A stretch of 64,000 bases of DNA from Thauera phenolivorans (GCF_001696715.1 NZ_MBFM01000003.1:426761-490760), one strand, 5' to 3'; numbered from the stretch's first letter, positions 8,000 to 19,299 are shown. The notes: generated by a model from the sequence alone, not told the origin. Made by a program: numbers and translations.

Positions 8000-9475
8000 A
8001 TGAGCCGCGAGATCCTGCTGCTTGTTGATGCTTTGGCGCGTGAGAAGAACGTCGCCAAGGACATCGTGTTTGCCGCGCTCGAATCCGCGCTGGCCTCCGC
8101 CACCAAGAAGCGTATCCACGACGATGCCGACGTGGTGGTCAATATCGATCGCGAGACGGGCGACTACGACTCCCGTCGCCGCTGGCTGGTGATGCCCGAC
8201 GAGGAAGTGAGCAACGACGAGGCCGAGATGGGCATCATCGATGCGCGCGAGCTCGACCCCAAGATCGAGCTCGGCGACTACATCGAGGAAGAGCTCGAGC
8301 CGATCGACTTCGGTCGCATCGGCGCCCAGGCCGCCAAGCAGGTCATCCTGCAGAAGATCCGCGACGCCGAGCGCGAGCAGATCCTCAACGATTTCCTCGA
8401 GCGCAAGGAATTCCTCGTCTCGGGCTCGATCAAGCGCATGGAGCGCGGCAGCGCGATCATCGAGGTCGGCCGCATGGAGGCGGTGCTGCCACGCGATCAT
8501 CAGATCCCGCGCGAGAACCTGCGTGTGGGCGACCGCGTCAAGGCCTATCTGCTGAAGATCGATCGCGGCGCGCGCGGCCCGCAGCTGATCCTGTCGCGCA
8601 CCGCACCCGAGTTCCTGATGAAGCTGTTCGAGCTGGAAGTCCCCGAGATCGAGGACGGTCTGCTCGAGATCAAGGCCTGTGCCCGCGACCCCGGCATGCG
8701 CGCGAAGATCGCGGTCAAGTCGAACGACCCGCGCATCGACCCGATCGGGACCTGCGTCGGTCTGCGCGGCTCGCGCGTGACCGCGGTGCGCAACGAGGTC
8801 GGCGGCGAGCAGATCGACATCATCGTGTGGGCGGCCGATCCCGCGCAGTTCGTGATCGCGGCCCTGCAGCCTGCCGAGGTGGTGTCGATCGTGGTGGACG
8901 AGGAGGCGCACGCGATGGACGTGGTCGTCGACGAGAACAACCTCGCGATCGCGATCGGGCGCAACGGCCAGAACGTCAAGCTGGCCACCGAACTCACCGG
9001 GTGGTCGATCAACCTGATGAGCGAGCAGGAGTCGGCCGAGCGCGCCGAGCATGAGCAGCAGGCGCTGCGCAGCCTGTTCATGGCCAAGCTCGACGTCGAC
9101 GAAGAAGTGGCGGACATCCTGATCGAAGAGGGCTTCTCCTCGCTCGAGGAAATCGCCTACGTGCCGCTGGCCGAAATGCTGGAAATCGAGGCCTTCGACG
9201 AGGAAACGGTGAATGAGCTGCGCAACCGCGCGCGCAACGTGCTGCTCACCGAGGCCATCGTCACCGAGGAGCAGCTCGAGAACGTGTCCGAGGACCTGCT
9301 CGAACTCGACGGCATGGAAAAGTCCCTTGCCGCGGCGCTGGCGCAGAAGGGCATTCGCACCCGGGACGAACTGGCCGACCTTGCGGTCGATGAGCTGGTC
9401 GAGATGGTCGGGATGGACGAAGAACGAGCCAAGGCGCTGATTTCGGTCGCACGCGCCCACTGGTTCGAAGAATGA
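8000..9475 (+). CDS. nusA: Transcription termination/antitermination protein NusA
   Basis: A 491-residue protein with the full NusA architecture: N-terminal RNA-polymerase-binding domain (about 1-125), S1 domain (about 135-200), KH1 and KH2 (about 230-345; [17 protein letters not shown] and [13 protein letters not shown]) and two C-terminal helix-hairpin-helix acidic repeats (about 365-490), as in E. coli. NusA controls pausing, termination and lambda/rRNA-type antitermination. It follows rimP by 26 bases with GGAGG upstream of the ATG. If the rimP-leader hairpin is an attenuator, NusA could feed back on its own operon, as known in E. coli. Confidence 0.97.
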   Translation: MSREILLLVDALAREKNVAKDIVFAALESALASATKKRIHDDADVVVNIDRETGDYDSRRRWLVMPDEEVSNDEAEMGIIDARELDPKIELGDYIEEELEPIDFGRIGAQAAKQVILQKIRDAEREQILNDFLERKEFLVSGSIKRMERGSAIIEVGRMEAVLPRDHQIPRENLRVGDRVKAYLLKIDRGARGPQLILSRTAPEFLMKLFELEVPEIEDGLLEIKACARDPGMRAKIAVKSNDPRIDPIGTCVGLRGSRVTAVRNEVGGEQIDIIVWAADPAQFVIAALQPAEVVSIVVDEEAHAMDVVVDENNLAIAIGRNGQNVKLATELTGWSINLMSEQESAERAEHEQQALRSLFMAKLDVDEEVADILIEEGFSSLEEIAYVPLAEMLEIEAFDEETVNELRNRARNVLLTEAIVTEEQLENVSEDLLELDGMEKSLAAALAQKGIRTRDELADLAVDELVEMVGMDEERAKALISVARAHWFEE

Positions 9476-9488
9476 CGGGAGGTCAACA

Positions 9489-12359
9489 ATGGACCAGATG
9501 AGCGTGACCCAGTTTGCCGGCGAACTGAAGATGCCGGCCGCGGCGCTGCTCGAGCAGTTGAGGCGTGCCGGCGTGGAAAAGGCGGGTGCGGACGACTTGC
9601 TCTCCGAACAGGACAAGGCGCGGCTGCTCGAATACCTGCGCCGCGCGCACGGCGACAGCGAGCCGAAGGGCAAGATCACCCTGACGCGCAAGCAGACGAG
9701 CGAGATCCGCGCCACCGACTCCACCGGCCGCGCCCGCACGGTGCAGGTCGAGGTGCGCAAGAAGCGCACCTTCGTCAAGCGCGACGATCTGCTCGCCGAC
9801 ATTGCCGCGGGCGACAGCTCGATGGCTGCGGAAGCGCAGGCCCACATCGATGCCGAGGCGGCCGAAGCGGCCGAGGCACAGGTGCTGGCGCAGGCCGCGC
9901 TCGAGCCGGCCACGCCCGAGGTCGCATCGGCGCCCGAGGCGATCGCCGAGCCCGCGCCGGTGGTCGAACCCGAGCCGGCCCCGGAGCCCGAACCGGCACC
10001 TGTGCCCGAACCTGAGCCTGAGCCCGAATCGGCGCCGTCGCCCGAGCCCGAGACGACACCCGAGCCCGAGCCCGAGACGAAGCCCGATCAGGCGCCAGCG
10101 GCGGCGCCCATCCCCAAGGCCGCGCCGCGCCCGGTGTCGATCACCGAGCTGCTGAGCGAGGAAGAACTCGCCTCCCGCGAACGCGAGGCAGCGCGCCAGC
10201 GCGCGCTGCTCGAGCGCCAGGCGGCCGACCTGCGTGCCCGCCAGGAGCGCCAGGCTGCCTCGCGTGCCGCGGCCGACGCGCGACGCGCCGAAGAAGAGGC
10301 ACGCCTGCGTGCCGAAGAGGAAAAGAAGGCCGAGGCCGCAAAGCCCGCACCTGCGAAGACCGAGGCGGCCAAGCCCGCCAGCGGCACCCTGCACCGTCCG
10401 GCCAAGCCGGCGGACAAGGCTGCCAAGGACACCAAGCGTGGGGCGCCGGCGCGCGAAGCCGACGCCAGCAAGCGCCGTGGCGGGCTCAAGACCCGTGGTG
10501 ACGTCGGTGGCGGTACCGGCTGGCGCGGCGCCAAGGGCGGCTCGCGTCGGGGTGGCCGTCACGACGACGATCGCCAGACCTTCCAGGCGCCGATCGAGCC
10601 GGTGGTGCGCGAGGTGCACGTGCCGGAGACCATCACCGTGGGCGATCTCGCCCACAAGATGGCGGTGAAGGCGGGCGAGCTCATCAAGGTCCTGATGAAG
10701 ATGGGGACGATGGTCACCATCAACCAGGTGCTCGATCAGGAAACCGCGATGATCCTCGTCGAGGAGATGGGCCACAAGGCCTTCGCCGCGAAGCTCGACG
10801 ACCCCGATGCCTTCCTCGAAGAGGCCGAGGCGCAGAAGGACGTCGAAGTGCTGGCGCGCGCGCCGGTGGTCACCGTCATGGGTCACGTCGACCACGGCAA
10901 GACCTCGCTGCTCGACTACATCCGTCGCGCCAAGGTCGCCTCCGGCGAGTTCGGCGGCATCACGCAGCATATCGGCGCGTATCACGTGAAGACCGATCGC
11001 GGCATGGTGACCTTCCTCGACACCCCGGGTCACGAGGCCTTCACCGCCATGCGCGCTCGCGGCGCCAAGGCCACGGACCTGGTGATCCTGGTGGTCGCTG
11101 CCGACGACGGCGTGATGCCGCAGACGCGTGAGGCGATCCACCACGCGAAGGCGGCCGGCGTGCCGCTGGTGGTGGCGATCAACAAGATCGACAAGCCCGA
11201 AGCCCAGCCCGACCGCGTCAAGCAGGAGCTGGTCGCCGAAGGCGTGATCCCGGAAGAGTACGGTGGCGACGTGATGTTCGTCCCGGTTTCGGCGAAGAAG
11301 GGCACGGGCGTCGACGAGCTGCTCGAGGCGGTGCTGCTGCAGGCCGAGGTGCTGGAACTGACGGCGCCGGTGGATGCGCCGGCGAAGGGCCTGATCATCG
11401 AGGCCCGCCTCGACAAGGGGCGCGGTCCGGTGGCCTCGCTGCTGGTTCAGTCCGGCACCCTGCGCAAGGGTGACGTGCTGCTCGCCGGTGCCACTTTCGG
11501 TCGCATCCGCGCGATGCTGGACGAGAACGGCAAGCAGATCGACCAGGCCGGTCCCTCGATTCCGGTCGAGATCCTCGGCCTGTCCGAGGTCCCGGCCGCC
11601 GGCGACGAGGCGATTGCGCTGGCCGACGAGAAGAAGGCGCGCGAGATCGCGCTCTTCCGCCAGGGCAAGTTCCGCGACGTCAAGCTGGCCAAGCAGCAGG
11701 CGGCCAAGCTCGAAACAATGATGGAGCAGATGACCGAGGGCGAGGTGAAGGCCCTGCCGCTGATCATCAAGGCCGACGTTCAGGGCTCGCAGGAAGCACT
11801 GGCGCAGTCGCTGCAGAAGCTCTCCACCGACGAAGTCCGGGTCAACGTCATCCATGGTGCGGTAGGCGCGATCAGCGAGTCCGACGTCAACCTCGCGCAG
11901 GCCTCGGGTGCGGTCATCATCGGCTTCAACACCCGTGCCGATGCGGGCGCCCGCAAGCTCGCAGAGTCCTTCGGTGTCGATATCCGCTACTACAACATCA
12001 TCTACGATGCGGTCGATGAGGTGAAGGCGGCGCTGTCGGGCATGCTCGCGCCGGAGAAGCGCGAGGAGGTCATCGGCCTGGTCGAGATCCGGCAGGTGTT
12101 CACCGTTTCGCGGGTCGGCTCGATCGCCGGCTGCTACGTGCTCGAGGGGCAGGTCAAGCGCGGCTCGCATGTTCGCCTGCTGCGCAACCACACGGTGGTC
12201 TGGACCGGGGAGCTCGAGTCGCTCAAGCGCTTCAAGGATGACGTCAAGGAAGTCAAGGCCGGCTACGAGTGCGGCCTGCAGCTTCGCAACTACAACGACA
12301 TCCAGCTCGGCGACCAGCTCGAGATCTTCGAGATCAAGGAAGTGGCGAGGACCCTGTAA
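9489..12359 (+). CDS. infB: Translation initiation factor IF-2
   Basis: A 956-residue factor. It has the short N-terminal IF2 domain ([15 protein letters not shown]), a long charged and low-complexity linker, a second N-terminal domain near 375-430, and the GTPase core with G1 GHVDHGKT (about 464-471), G3 DTPGHE (about 510) and G4 NKID (about 565), then domains III and IV binding fMet-tRNA. The linker includes a Pro/Glu dipeptide-rich tract at about residues 150-215. IF-2 brings initiator tRNA to the 30S subunit and promotes subunit joining. Start ATG follows GGGAGGTCAACA, 13 bases after nusA. Confidence 0.97.
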   Translation: MDQMSVTQFAGELKMPAAALLEQLRRAGVEKAGADDLLSEQDKARLLEYLRRAHGDSEPKGKITLTRKQTSEIRATDSTGRARTVQVEVRKKRTFVKRDDLLADIAAGDSSMAAEAQAHIDAEAAEAAEAQVLAQAALEPATPEVASAPEAIAEPAPVVEPEPAPEPEPAPVPEPEPEPESAPSPEPETTPEPEPETKPDQAPAAAPIPKAAPRPVSITELLSEEELASREREAARQRALLERQAADLRARQERQAASRAAADARRAEEEARLRAEEEKKAEAAKPAPAKTEAAKPASGTLHRPAKPADKAAKDTKRGAPAREADASKRRGGLKTRGDVGGGTGWRGAKGGSRRGGRHDDDRQTFQAPIEPVVREVHVPETITVGDLAHKMAVKAGELIKVLMKMGTMVTINQVLDQETAMILVEEMGHKAFAAKLDDPDAFLEEAEAQKDVEVLARAPVVTVMGHVDHGKTSLLDYIRRAKVASGEFGGITQHIGAYHVKTDRGMVTFLDTPGHEAFTAMRARGAKATDLVILVVAADDGVMPQTREAIHHAKAAGVPLVVAINKIDKPEAQPDRVKQELVAEGVIPEEYGGDVMFVPVSAKKGTGVDELLEAVLLQAEVLELTAPVDAPAKGLIIEARLDKGRGPVASLLVQSGTLRKGDVLLAGATFGRIRAMLDENGKQIDQAGPSIPVEILGLSEVPAAGDEAIALADEKKAREIALFRQGKFRDVKLAKQQAAKLETMMEQMTEGEVKALPLIIKADVQGSQEALAQSLQKLSTDEVRVNVIHGAVGAISESDVNLAQASGAVIIGFNTRADAGARKLAESFGVDIRYYNIIYDAVDEVKAALSGMLAPEKREEVIGLVEIRQVFTVSRVGSIAGCYVLEGQVKRGSHVRLLRNHTVVWTGELESLKRFKDDVKEVKAGYECGLQLRNYNDIQLGDQLEIFEIKEVARTL

Positions 12360-12362
12360 GCC

Positions 12363-12758
12363 ATGCCCAAGGAGTATTCCCGCAGCCAGCGCGTGGTGGA
12401 GCAGATCCGCCGCGAACTGGCCGAGCTCATCCGCCTCGAGGTGAAGGATCCGCGCGTCGGCTTCATCACCCTGACCGATGTCGAGATCACGCCCGATTAT
12501 GCCCACGCCAAGGTGTTCTTCACCTCGATGACGGGCGAGGCGGACGTGCCCGAGATCATGCAGGGACTGCGTCGGGCGAGCGGCTTCCTGCGCCGCGAAC
12601 TCGGCCGCAGGGTGCGCATCCACACCACGCCCGAGCTGCATTTCGTGTACGACCGTTCGGTGGAGGAGGGCAGCCGCCTTTCGAAGCTGATCGACGATGT
12701 CGTGCGCGAGGACGAGGCGCGCCATCACGACGATGACGACGAAAAGTCCGGTAGCTGA
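12363..12758 (+). CDS. rbfA: Ribosome-binding factor A
   Basis: A 131-residue KH-fold protein. SRSQRVVEQIRRELAELI at the N-terminus, VKDPRVGFITLTDVEIT in the middle and the PELHFVYDRSVEEG segment at about 92-105 are conserved RbfA features. It binds the 16S helix 1 region and aids 30S maturation and cold growth. It starts three bases after infB ends; its last 26 bases overlap the likely truB start. The C-terminal tail is His/Asp-rich (RHHDDDDEK), an unconserved extension. Confidence 0.94.
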   Translation: MPKEYSRSQRVVEQIRRELAELIRLEVKDPRVGFITLTDVEITPDYAHAKVFFTSMTGEADVPEIMQGLRRASGFLRRELGRRVRIHTTPELHFVYDRSVEEGSRLSKLIDDVVREDEARHHDDDDEKSGS

Positions 12759-13695
12759 GGACGCGCCGGCAGCGCGCCTGCGCGGTCAGTTCCGGCGGCC
12801 GCCGCGGCGGCAGGTCGATGGGGTGCTGCTGCTGGACAAGCCTCAGGGCCTGAGTTCGAATACCGCGCTGCAGACCGCGCGGCGACTGTTCAACGCGGCC
12901 AAGGCGGGCCATACCGGGACCCTCGACCCGATGGCGACCGGCCTGCTGCCGCTGACCTTCGGCGAGGCGACCAAGTTTTCGCAGATGCTGCTCGACGCCG
13001 ACAAAACCTACGAGGCGGAGGTGCGGCTCGGCGTCGACACCGACACGGGCGATGCCGAAGGGACGGTCCTCGCCACCCGACCGGTGGCGGTGGAGCGGGC
13101 CGCGCTGGAGGCGGTGCTGAGCCGTTTTCGCGGCGAGATCGAGCAGATTCCGCCGATGTACTCGGCGCTCAAGCGCGACGGCAAGCCGCTGTACGAATAC
13201 GCGCGCGCCGGCATCGAGCTCGAGCGGCCCTCGCGCCGCGTGACCATTCATGTGCTCGAGCTGCTCGACTTCGACGGCGAGCGCTTCCGGATACGCGTCG
13301 GCTGCAGCAAGGGTACCTATGTGCGGAGCCTCGCGATGGACATCGGTGCCGCGCTCGGCTGCGGTGCTCACCTGAGCGCGCTGCGCCGGACCGGCATCGG
13401 ACCCTTCGAGGTCGCCGAAGCGGTGACGCTGGAGCGGCTGGAATCGGCCGACGAGACGGGGCGCGACCGGCTGCTGGCACCGGCCGATGCGCTGGTGCGC
13501 CATCTCGGCGCGATCACGCTCGATGCGGGCGTGGCAGCGGCGCTGTTGCAGGGGCGGGTGGTCCGCCCCGGGGCGGCGGATGCGGGCGGAACGCTGGTGC
13601 GGGTTTATGGTCCGCACGGTTTCCTCGGACTGGCCGTATGGCAGGAGGATGGCGGGCTTGCGCCCCGGCGCCTGATCGCCACCGCCACCGGATAG
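12733..13695 (+). CDS. truB: tRNA pseudouridine-55 synthase
   Basis: A 320-residue enzyme. The catalytic motif GHTGTLDPMATGLLP carries the nucleophilic Asp, preceded by DGVLLLDKPQGLSSN, both diagnostic of TruB, and a C-terminal PUA-like segment (about 245-320). It makes the universal U55 pseudouridine of the tRNA T loop. The frame is open from 12697, but ATG at 12733 (MTTKSPVAED) gives the better N-terminus; it lies within rbfA. Confidence 0.93.
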   Translation: MTTKSPVAEDAPAARLRGQFRRPPRRQVDGVLLLDKPQGLSSNTALQTARRLFNAAKAGHTGTLDPMATGLLPLTFGEATKFSQMLLDADKTYEAEVRLGVDTDTGDAEGTVLATRPVAVERAALEAVLSRFRGEIEQIPPMYSALKRDGKPLYEYARAGIELERPSRRVTIHVLELLDFDGERFRIRVGCSKGTYVRSLAMDIGAALGCGAHLSALRRTGIGPFEVAEAVTLERLESADETGRDRLLAPADALVRHLGAITLDAGVAAALLQGRVVRPGAADAGGTLVRVYGPHGFLGLAVWQEDGGLAPRRLIATATG

Positions 13696-13701
13696 GGTGG
13701 A

Positions 13702-13717
13702 GCGCCCTCGCGGGCGC
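13702..13717 (+). other. GC-rich hairpin between truB and the rpsO promoter
   Basis: GCGCCC (13702-13707) and GGGCGC (13712-13717) form a six-base-pair stem with a four-base loop just after truB. No T tract follows, so it is not a typical intrinsic terminator. It may be a weak end or a pause site. Confidence 0.35.
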
Positions 13718-13727
13718 ATGATAATGT

Positions 13728-13757
13728 TTGAGTTTCCGGCGGGGGTGTGAGTATAAT
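13728..13757 (+). promoter_or_regulatory. rpsO promoter
   Basis: TTGAGT (13728-13733) and a perfect TATAAT (13752-13757) with an 18-base spacer sit 41 bases before the rpsO ATG. A private rpsO promoter inside the larger operon is also known in E. coli. Confidence 0.8.
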
Positions 13758-13797
13758 CCCCCGCTTCCGATTGGCAGAATTCACGAGTAAAAGACAC

Positions 13798-14067
13798 ATG
13801 GCTCTCGATAACGCAACCAAGGCGAAAGTCGTCGCCGATTTCCAGCGCGCCCAAGGCGACACCGGCTCCCCCGAAGTTCAGGTCGCGCTGCTCACCACTC
13901 GCATCAACGGACTTACCGGCCACTTCAAGGAGCACGGCAAGGACCACCACTCGCGTCGTGGCCTGCTCAAGATGGTCAGCCAGCGCCGCAAGCTGCTCGA
14001 CTACCTGAAGGGCCGCAACGCCGAGAGCTATCGAAACCTGATCGAGCGTCTCGGCCTGCGCAAGTAA
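13798..14067 (+). CDS. rpsO: 30S ribosomal protein S15
   Basis: An 89-residue protein matching S15 throughout: [14 protein letters not shown] (20-33), the [20 protein letters not shown] signature (about 49-68) and the LIERLGLRK end. S15 binds the 16S central domain early in assembly. The open frame starts at 13747, but the ATG at 13798 gives the universal N-terminus MALDNATKA. It is followed by a terminator-like hairpin and then pnp, as in E. coli. Confidence 0.97.
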   Translation: MALDNATKAKVVADFQRAQGDTGSPEVQVALLTTRINGLTGHFKEHGKDHHSRRGLLKMVSQRRKLLDYLKGRNAESYRNLIERLGLRK

Positions 14068-14119
14068 TTTGCAGCCCGTGACGAGCCTTAAAGCGCCGAT
14101 CGGGGCAACCTGAATCAGC

Positions 14120-14166
14120 AAAGCCGGTGCGAGCCCTCGCGGGCCGTGCCGGCTTTGTCGTTTCCG
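14120..14166 (+). terminator. Terminator-like hairpin after rpsO
   Basis: AAAGCCGG (14120-14127) pairs with CCGGCTTT (14149-14156); the intervening sequence can form a second small stem (GAGCCC/GGGCC). A short, imperfect T-rich run (TTTGTCGTTTCC) follows. It probably ends most rpsO transcripts, with some read-through into pnp. Confidence 0.6.
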
Positions 14167-14200
14167 TCCCCCGTGTAGTGGCGCCCGGCACGATGCCCCC

Positions 14201-14217
14201 GCGGGCCCGAGGCCCGC
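14201..14217 (+). promoter_or_regulatory. Hairpin in the pnp leader
   Basis: GCGGGCC (14201-14207), loop CGA and GGCCCGC (14211-14217) form a perfect seven-base-pair hairpin 43 bases before the pnp start. In E. coli the pnp leader is a hairpin cut by RNase III and then bound by PNPase for autocontrol. Whether this shorter stem has that role is inference. Confidence 0.4.
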
Positions 14218-14259
14218 AGCAGTTGTAGTTTGCTGCCCTTACCGAAATGAGGAACGAAC

Positions 14260-16359
<2,100 letters not shown>

Positions 16360-16404
16360 GGCCGACGGGAGAGGGGAGGCGCGAAAGCGCCTTTCCGATG
16401 CACC

Positions 16405-16434
16405 AAAAAAGGGACGCCGTGGCGTCCCTTTTTT
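16405..16434 (+). terminator. Intrinsic terminator of pnp
   Basis: A6 then GGGACGC (16411-16417), loop CGTG, GCGTCCC (16422-16428) and T6. A strong bidirectional-looking Rho-independent terminator 45 bases after the pnp stop. It is also the likely target of the group II intron that begins three bases after the T run. Confidence 0.92.
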
Positions 16435-16667
16435 CTGGTGCGCCCAGCATGGGCGCACTCCTGCGGGTGCAAGTCCCGCCGTAAGTTGATCACAGCGAAC
16501 GAAGCTAAGCGCAACTGCGCGAGGGTGACCGAGCGTGGGGAGGAAGCGTGGAGCGTAAGCTGCGAGCCGATGAACAAGAATCGGATAGAAGGCGCTGCCG
16601 AGCAGGGCGAGCGGGCCAGAAACCGCGAAGCTCTCGTGATCAAGGCGAAGTGGCGTAGATCCGGCGG

Positions 16668-18188
16668 TTGTGCAGCGAAGGAGTGCGTTCTTACCTGGGG
16701 AGATCTCGCCTTGTGCCTGAAAGGGCGACGGTGCCACACCGGAGCGAGGAGTCAGCCGAGGCCGTAGTAGCCGCTGGTTTGGGGCGAAGGGCCGAACGAG
16801 TAGGAGGGCCGAAGGCCGTGTCGCTCGGACGTGCAGTGCATCAGAAGCCCGGCGAGCCGGGGCGCAATGCGGGAGAGCGAGGTGAAGCCGAGCTCGAAGC
16901 GGTGCGTGATGAAGCACGAACGGCGCGGCGCGCAACTGGAAGCCCGGGGCGAGATGGCCTGCTTGCGCAGGCGCTCGCGAGCGCGAATATGGTTCTGGCG
17001 TGGAAACGCGTCAAAGCTAATCGCGGCAGTGCTGGGGCGGATGGGTTGTCGATTGCCGAGACGGCGGAGTACCTGAGAATGCACTGGCCCCGGATTCGGG
17101 AATCCTTGCTCGATGGCAGCTACCGGCCCGTGCCGGTGCGCTGCGTCCAGATTCCGAAGGCCGATGGCGGGGTGCGCGAACTGGGGATTCCGACGGTGAC
17201 GGATCGGCTGATCCAGCAAGCCCTGCTGCAAGTCTTGCAGCCCATCATTGATCCGACGTTCTCCGAACACAGCTATGGCTTCCGGCCGGGACGCCGTGCG
17301 CACGACGCGGTGCTCGATGCACAGCGCTACGTGCAGGACGGCTACCGGGTAGTGGTCGATGTGGATCTGGAGAAGTTCTTCGACCGGGTCAATCACGACA
17401 TCCTGATGGAACGGTTGGCGAGGCGAATCGACGATAAAGCCGTGCTGCGGCTGGTTCGTCGTTACCTCGTGGCCGGGATTCTGGATGGCGGGGTGCTCAT
17501 CGAGCGGTACGAGGGCACGCCGCAAGGCGGGCCGCTCTCGCCGCTGTTGGCCAATGTGCTGCTCGACGAGGTGGATCGGGAACTGGAGCGACGTGGCCAC
17601 CGCTTCGTGCGCTACGCCGACGACTGCAACGTGTATGTGTGCAGTCGCCGCGCAGGTGAACGGGTGCTGGAAGGGTTGCGCAAGCTCTACGACCGACTCC
17701 ATCTGAAGATCAACGAGGCCAAGACGGCGGTGGCGTCGGCGACCGGTCGCAAGCTTCTGGGCTACGAACTGTGGCGCAGTGCGGGCGACCGGATCAAATG
17801 CGCGGTCGCCTACAAGGCGTTGGAGACCTTCAAACAACGCATCCGGGAAATGACGCGTCGCTCGGGCGGGCGCAGCCTGCCGGAGGTCGCCGAACGACTG
17901 CGGGCCTACATGCCGGGCTGGAAGGCGTACTTCCAGCTTGCGCAGACACCCAAGGTGTTCCGCGAACTCGACGAGTGGATCCGACACCGGCTGCGTGCCG
18001 TGCAGCTCAAGCACTGGCGTCGGGGTACGACGATGTATCGGGAATTGTTGGCGCTGGGCGCCTCGCAAGCGGATGCCCGCAGGGTGGCCGCGAACAGTCG
18101 GTGCTGGTGGCGTAACAGCCGCATGGCGCTGAACCGAGCGATGCCCATCGCCTACTTCGACCGGCTTGGCGTGCCTCGGCTCTCATGA
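16668..18188 (+). CDS. Group II intron reverse transcriptase/maturase
   Basis: A LtrA-like protein of up to 506 residues. The RT domain shows RELGIPTVTDRLIQQALLQV, SEHSYGFRPGRRAHDAV, the GTPQGGPLSPLLANVLL block and catalytic RYADDC. The maturase X domain follows, and the protein ends at AYFDRLGVPRLS with no HNH endonuclease, typical of class C. It splices the intron RNA and copies it into new sites. The true start is uncertain: the first about 90 residues overlap intron RNA structure and look unlike RT sequence, so translation may begin nearer ALASANMVLAWKRVKANRG. The RT motifs are intact, so it may be active. Confidence 0.92.
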   Translation: MCSEGVRSYLGRSRLVPERATVPHRSEESAEAVVAAGLGRRAERVGGPKAVSLGRAVHQKPGEPGRNAGERGEAELEAVRDEARTARRATGSPGRDGLLAQALASANMVLAWKRVKANRGSAGADGLSIAETAEYLRMHWPRIRESLLDGSYRPVPVRCVQIPKADGGVRELGIPTVTDRLIQQALLQVLQPIIDPTFSEHSYGFRPGRRAHDAVLDAQRYVQDGYRVVVDVDLEKFFDRVNHDILMERLARRIDDKAVLRLVRRYLVAGILDGGVLIERYEGTPQGGPLSPLLANVLLDEVDRELERRGHRFVRYADDCNVYVCSRRAGERVLEGLRKLYDRLHLKINEAKTAVASATGRKLLGYELWRSAGDRIKCAVAYKALETFKQRIREMTRRSGGRSLPEVAERLRAYMPGWKAYFQLAQTPKVFRELDEWIRHRLRAVQLKHWRRGTTMYRELLALGASQADARRVAANSRCWWRNSRMALNRAMPIAYFDRLGVPRLS

Positions 18189-18202
18189 CCTCAACTGCTC
18201 GA

Positions 18203-18278
18203 ACCGCCCGGTGCGGACCCGCATGCCGGGTGGTGTGGGAGGGGATCGGTCAGGTAACCTGACCGCCCCTATCCCGAT
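18203..18278 (+). other. Group II intron domains V and VI
   Basis: Domain V: ACCGCCCGG (18203-18211) pairs with CCGGGTGGT (18226-18234), with a CGC-type catalytic triad, a TG bulge (18224-18225) and an inner TGCG/CGCA stem. Domain VI: GGGA and GGGG (18237-18244) pair with CCCC and TCCC (18266-18275), leaving bulged T-A at 18270-18271; the A lies eight bases from the 3' end as expected for the branch point. The last intron base is therefore 18278. Confidence 0.85.
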
Positions 18279-18320
18279 CCTTGCCGCGGGGTCGGCGACT
18301 GCCCGACTCCGGCTCGGAGC

Positions 18321-18746
18321 TCACTTGGCCATCTGGCGCTCGCGCATCTCTTCCAGCGTCTTGCAGTCGATGCACAGCGTCGCCGTGGGCCGTGCCTCCA
18401 GGCGCTTGAGACCGATCTCGACACCGCAGCTGTCGCAGTAGCCGTATTCGCCCTCCTCGAGGCGCTGGAGGGCCTCGTCTATCTTCTTGATGAGCTTACG
18501 TTCGCGGTCGCGGTTGCGCAGCTCGAGCGCGATGTCGGATTCCTGGCTCGCACGGTCGTTGGGGTCGGCGAACACCGTCGCCTCGTCCTGCATCGTATGC
18601 ACGGTGCGTTCGATGTCGCCGACCAGTTCCGCTTTCAGCGAGCTGAGGATCTCGCGGAAGTGAGCCGTCTGCTTCTCGCTCATGTACTCCTCGCCTGCGG
18701 CGGGGTCGTACGGCGCGAATTGCTTGTGCAGGTTTTCTTCAGGCAT
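18321..18746 (-). CDS. dksA: RNA polymerase-binding transcription factor DksA
   Basis: A 141-residue protein with coiled-coil tip residues DPNDRASQESD (the conserved acidic tip), RDRERKLIKKI and a four-cysteine zinc finger CDSC-x17-CIDC. DksA inserts in the polymerase secondary channel and, with ppGpp, represses rRNA/tRNA promoters and activates amino acid genes. The start is the ATG at 18746; the frame continues upstream to 18962 but runs through the tRNA promoter, so that is excluded. Its end lies 43 bases past the intron 3' junction. It is divergent from the tRNA cluster that DksA would be expected to control. Confidence 0.95.
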   Translation of the reverse strand: MPEENLHKQFAPYDPAAGEEYMSEKQTAHFREILSSLKAELVGDIERTVHTMQDEATVFADPNDRASQESDIALELRNRDRERKLIKKIDEALQRLEEGEYGYCDSCGVEIGLKRLEARPTATLCIDCKTLEEMRERQMAK

Positions 18747-18880
18747 GACTTCGACTTCCACAGGTTGTTTGCTCGAGGCGGACTTAATAGCAGAAATGTC
18801 ATGCAGCGGCAAGCGAGCAGGGCCGCGCCGCCCGGTAACGGCGCCGGATTCGACAATCGTTGAAAAATGCCGAAAGACAT

Positions 18881-18909
18881 TTGACGGCGACGTTAGGCAT
18901 CTGTATAGT
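18881..18909 (+). promoter_or_regulatory. Promoter of the tRNA-Pro/Arg/His cluster
   Basis: TTGACG (18881-18886) and TATAGT (18904-18909) with a 17-base spacer, followed by a GC-rich discriminator (TCGCGGCTC). The tRNA-Pro 5' end is only 11 bases after the -10. GC-rich discriminators are typical of ppGpp/DksA-repressed stable RNA promoters; that control is inferred. Confidence 0.85.
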
Positions 18910-18919
18910 TCGCGGCTCT

Positions 18920-18996
18920 CGGGGTGTAGCGCAGTCCGGTAGCGCGCTTGCTTTGGGAGCAAGATGTCGGGGGTTCGAATCCCTCCACCCCGACCA
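18920..18996 (+). tRNA. tRNA-Pro (anticodon TGG)
   Basis: A 77-base cloverleaf with acceptor CGGGGTG/CACCCCG, discriminator A and encoded CCA (18994-18996). The anticodon arm is CTTGC-TTTGGGA-GCAAG, anticodon TGG, and the T arm carries GGTTCGAAT. Confidence 0.97.
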
Positions 18997-19022
18997 GCTC
19001 ACCCCGGATTGCCCGCGGGACT

Positions 19023-19099
19023 CTGCCCGTAGCTCAACCGGATAGAGCACCGGCCTTCTAAGCCGGGGGTTGCAGGTTCGATTCCTGCCGGGCAGGCCA
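19023..19099 (+). tRNA. tRNA-Arg (anticodon TCT)
   Basis: A 77-base cloverleaf with acceptor CTGCCCG/CGGGCAG, discriminator G and encoded CCA (19097-19099). The anticodon arm is CCGGC-CTTCTAA-GCCGG, anticodon TCT, reading AGA/AGG codons, which are rare in this GC-rich genome. It is 26 bases after tRNA-Pro, so co-transcribed. Confidence 0.97.
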
Positions 19100-19147
19100 G
19101 GAAAGACAGGTTTCAAGGGTTTCGGCCTTGCCGAGGTCCTGATAGTG

Positions 19148-19223
19148 GCGGCATTAGCTCAGTTGGTAGAGCGTTGGATTGTGGCTCCAAAGGTCACCGG
19201 TTCGAAACCGGTATGTCGCCCCA
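19148..19223 (+). tRNA. tRNA-His (anticodon GTG)
   Basis: Acceptor GCGGCAT/ATGTCGC with a G at 19147 that can be kept as the extra G-1 opposite discriminator C, the identity element for histidyl-tRNA synthetase. Anticodon arm TTGGA-TTGTGGC-TCCAA, anticodon GTG. CCA is encoded (19221-19223). Third and last gene of the cluster. Confidence 0.97.
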
Positions 19224-19272
19224 CTAAACAGAAGGTCGCCCGCGCATAGGATGCGTGAGGCGCCGGATGATG

Positions 19273-19299
19273 AAAAAACCGCCCGGGGGCGGTTTTTTT
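19273..19299 (+). terminator. Intrinsic terminator of the tRNA cluster
   Basis: A6, CCGCC (19279-19283), loop CGGG, GGCGG (19288-19292) and T7. It ends the tRNA operon and, read on the other strand, could also stop the leftward membrane-protein operon that ends at 19353. Confidence 0.92.

Larger units (their letters stand above)
16438..18278 (+). mobile_element. Group II intron, bacterial class C type, complete
   Basis: A retroelement of about 1841 bases. The 5' end GTGCGCCCAGCATGGGCGCA matches the GUGYG intron start; a reverse transcriptase/maturase is encoded at 16668-18188; domains V and VI are recognisable at 18203-18278 and end in the CCGAT-type 3' splice junction. It is inserted three bases after the T run of the pnp terminator, in the sense orientation, which is the known target habit of class C introns, whose proteins lack an endonuclease domain, as this one does. 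Left and right ends are inferred from structure, not from an empty-site comparison. Confidence 0.88.

Noticed and set aside
9483..12728. A 1081-residue open frame antisense to infB
   Set aside because: Rich in His, Asp, Leu and Arg with no domain logic; it is the complement of infB in a GC-rich genome.
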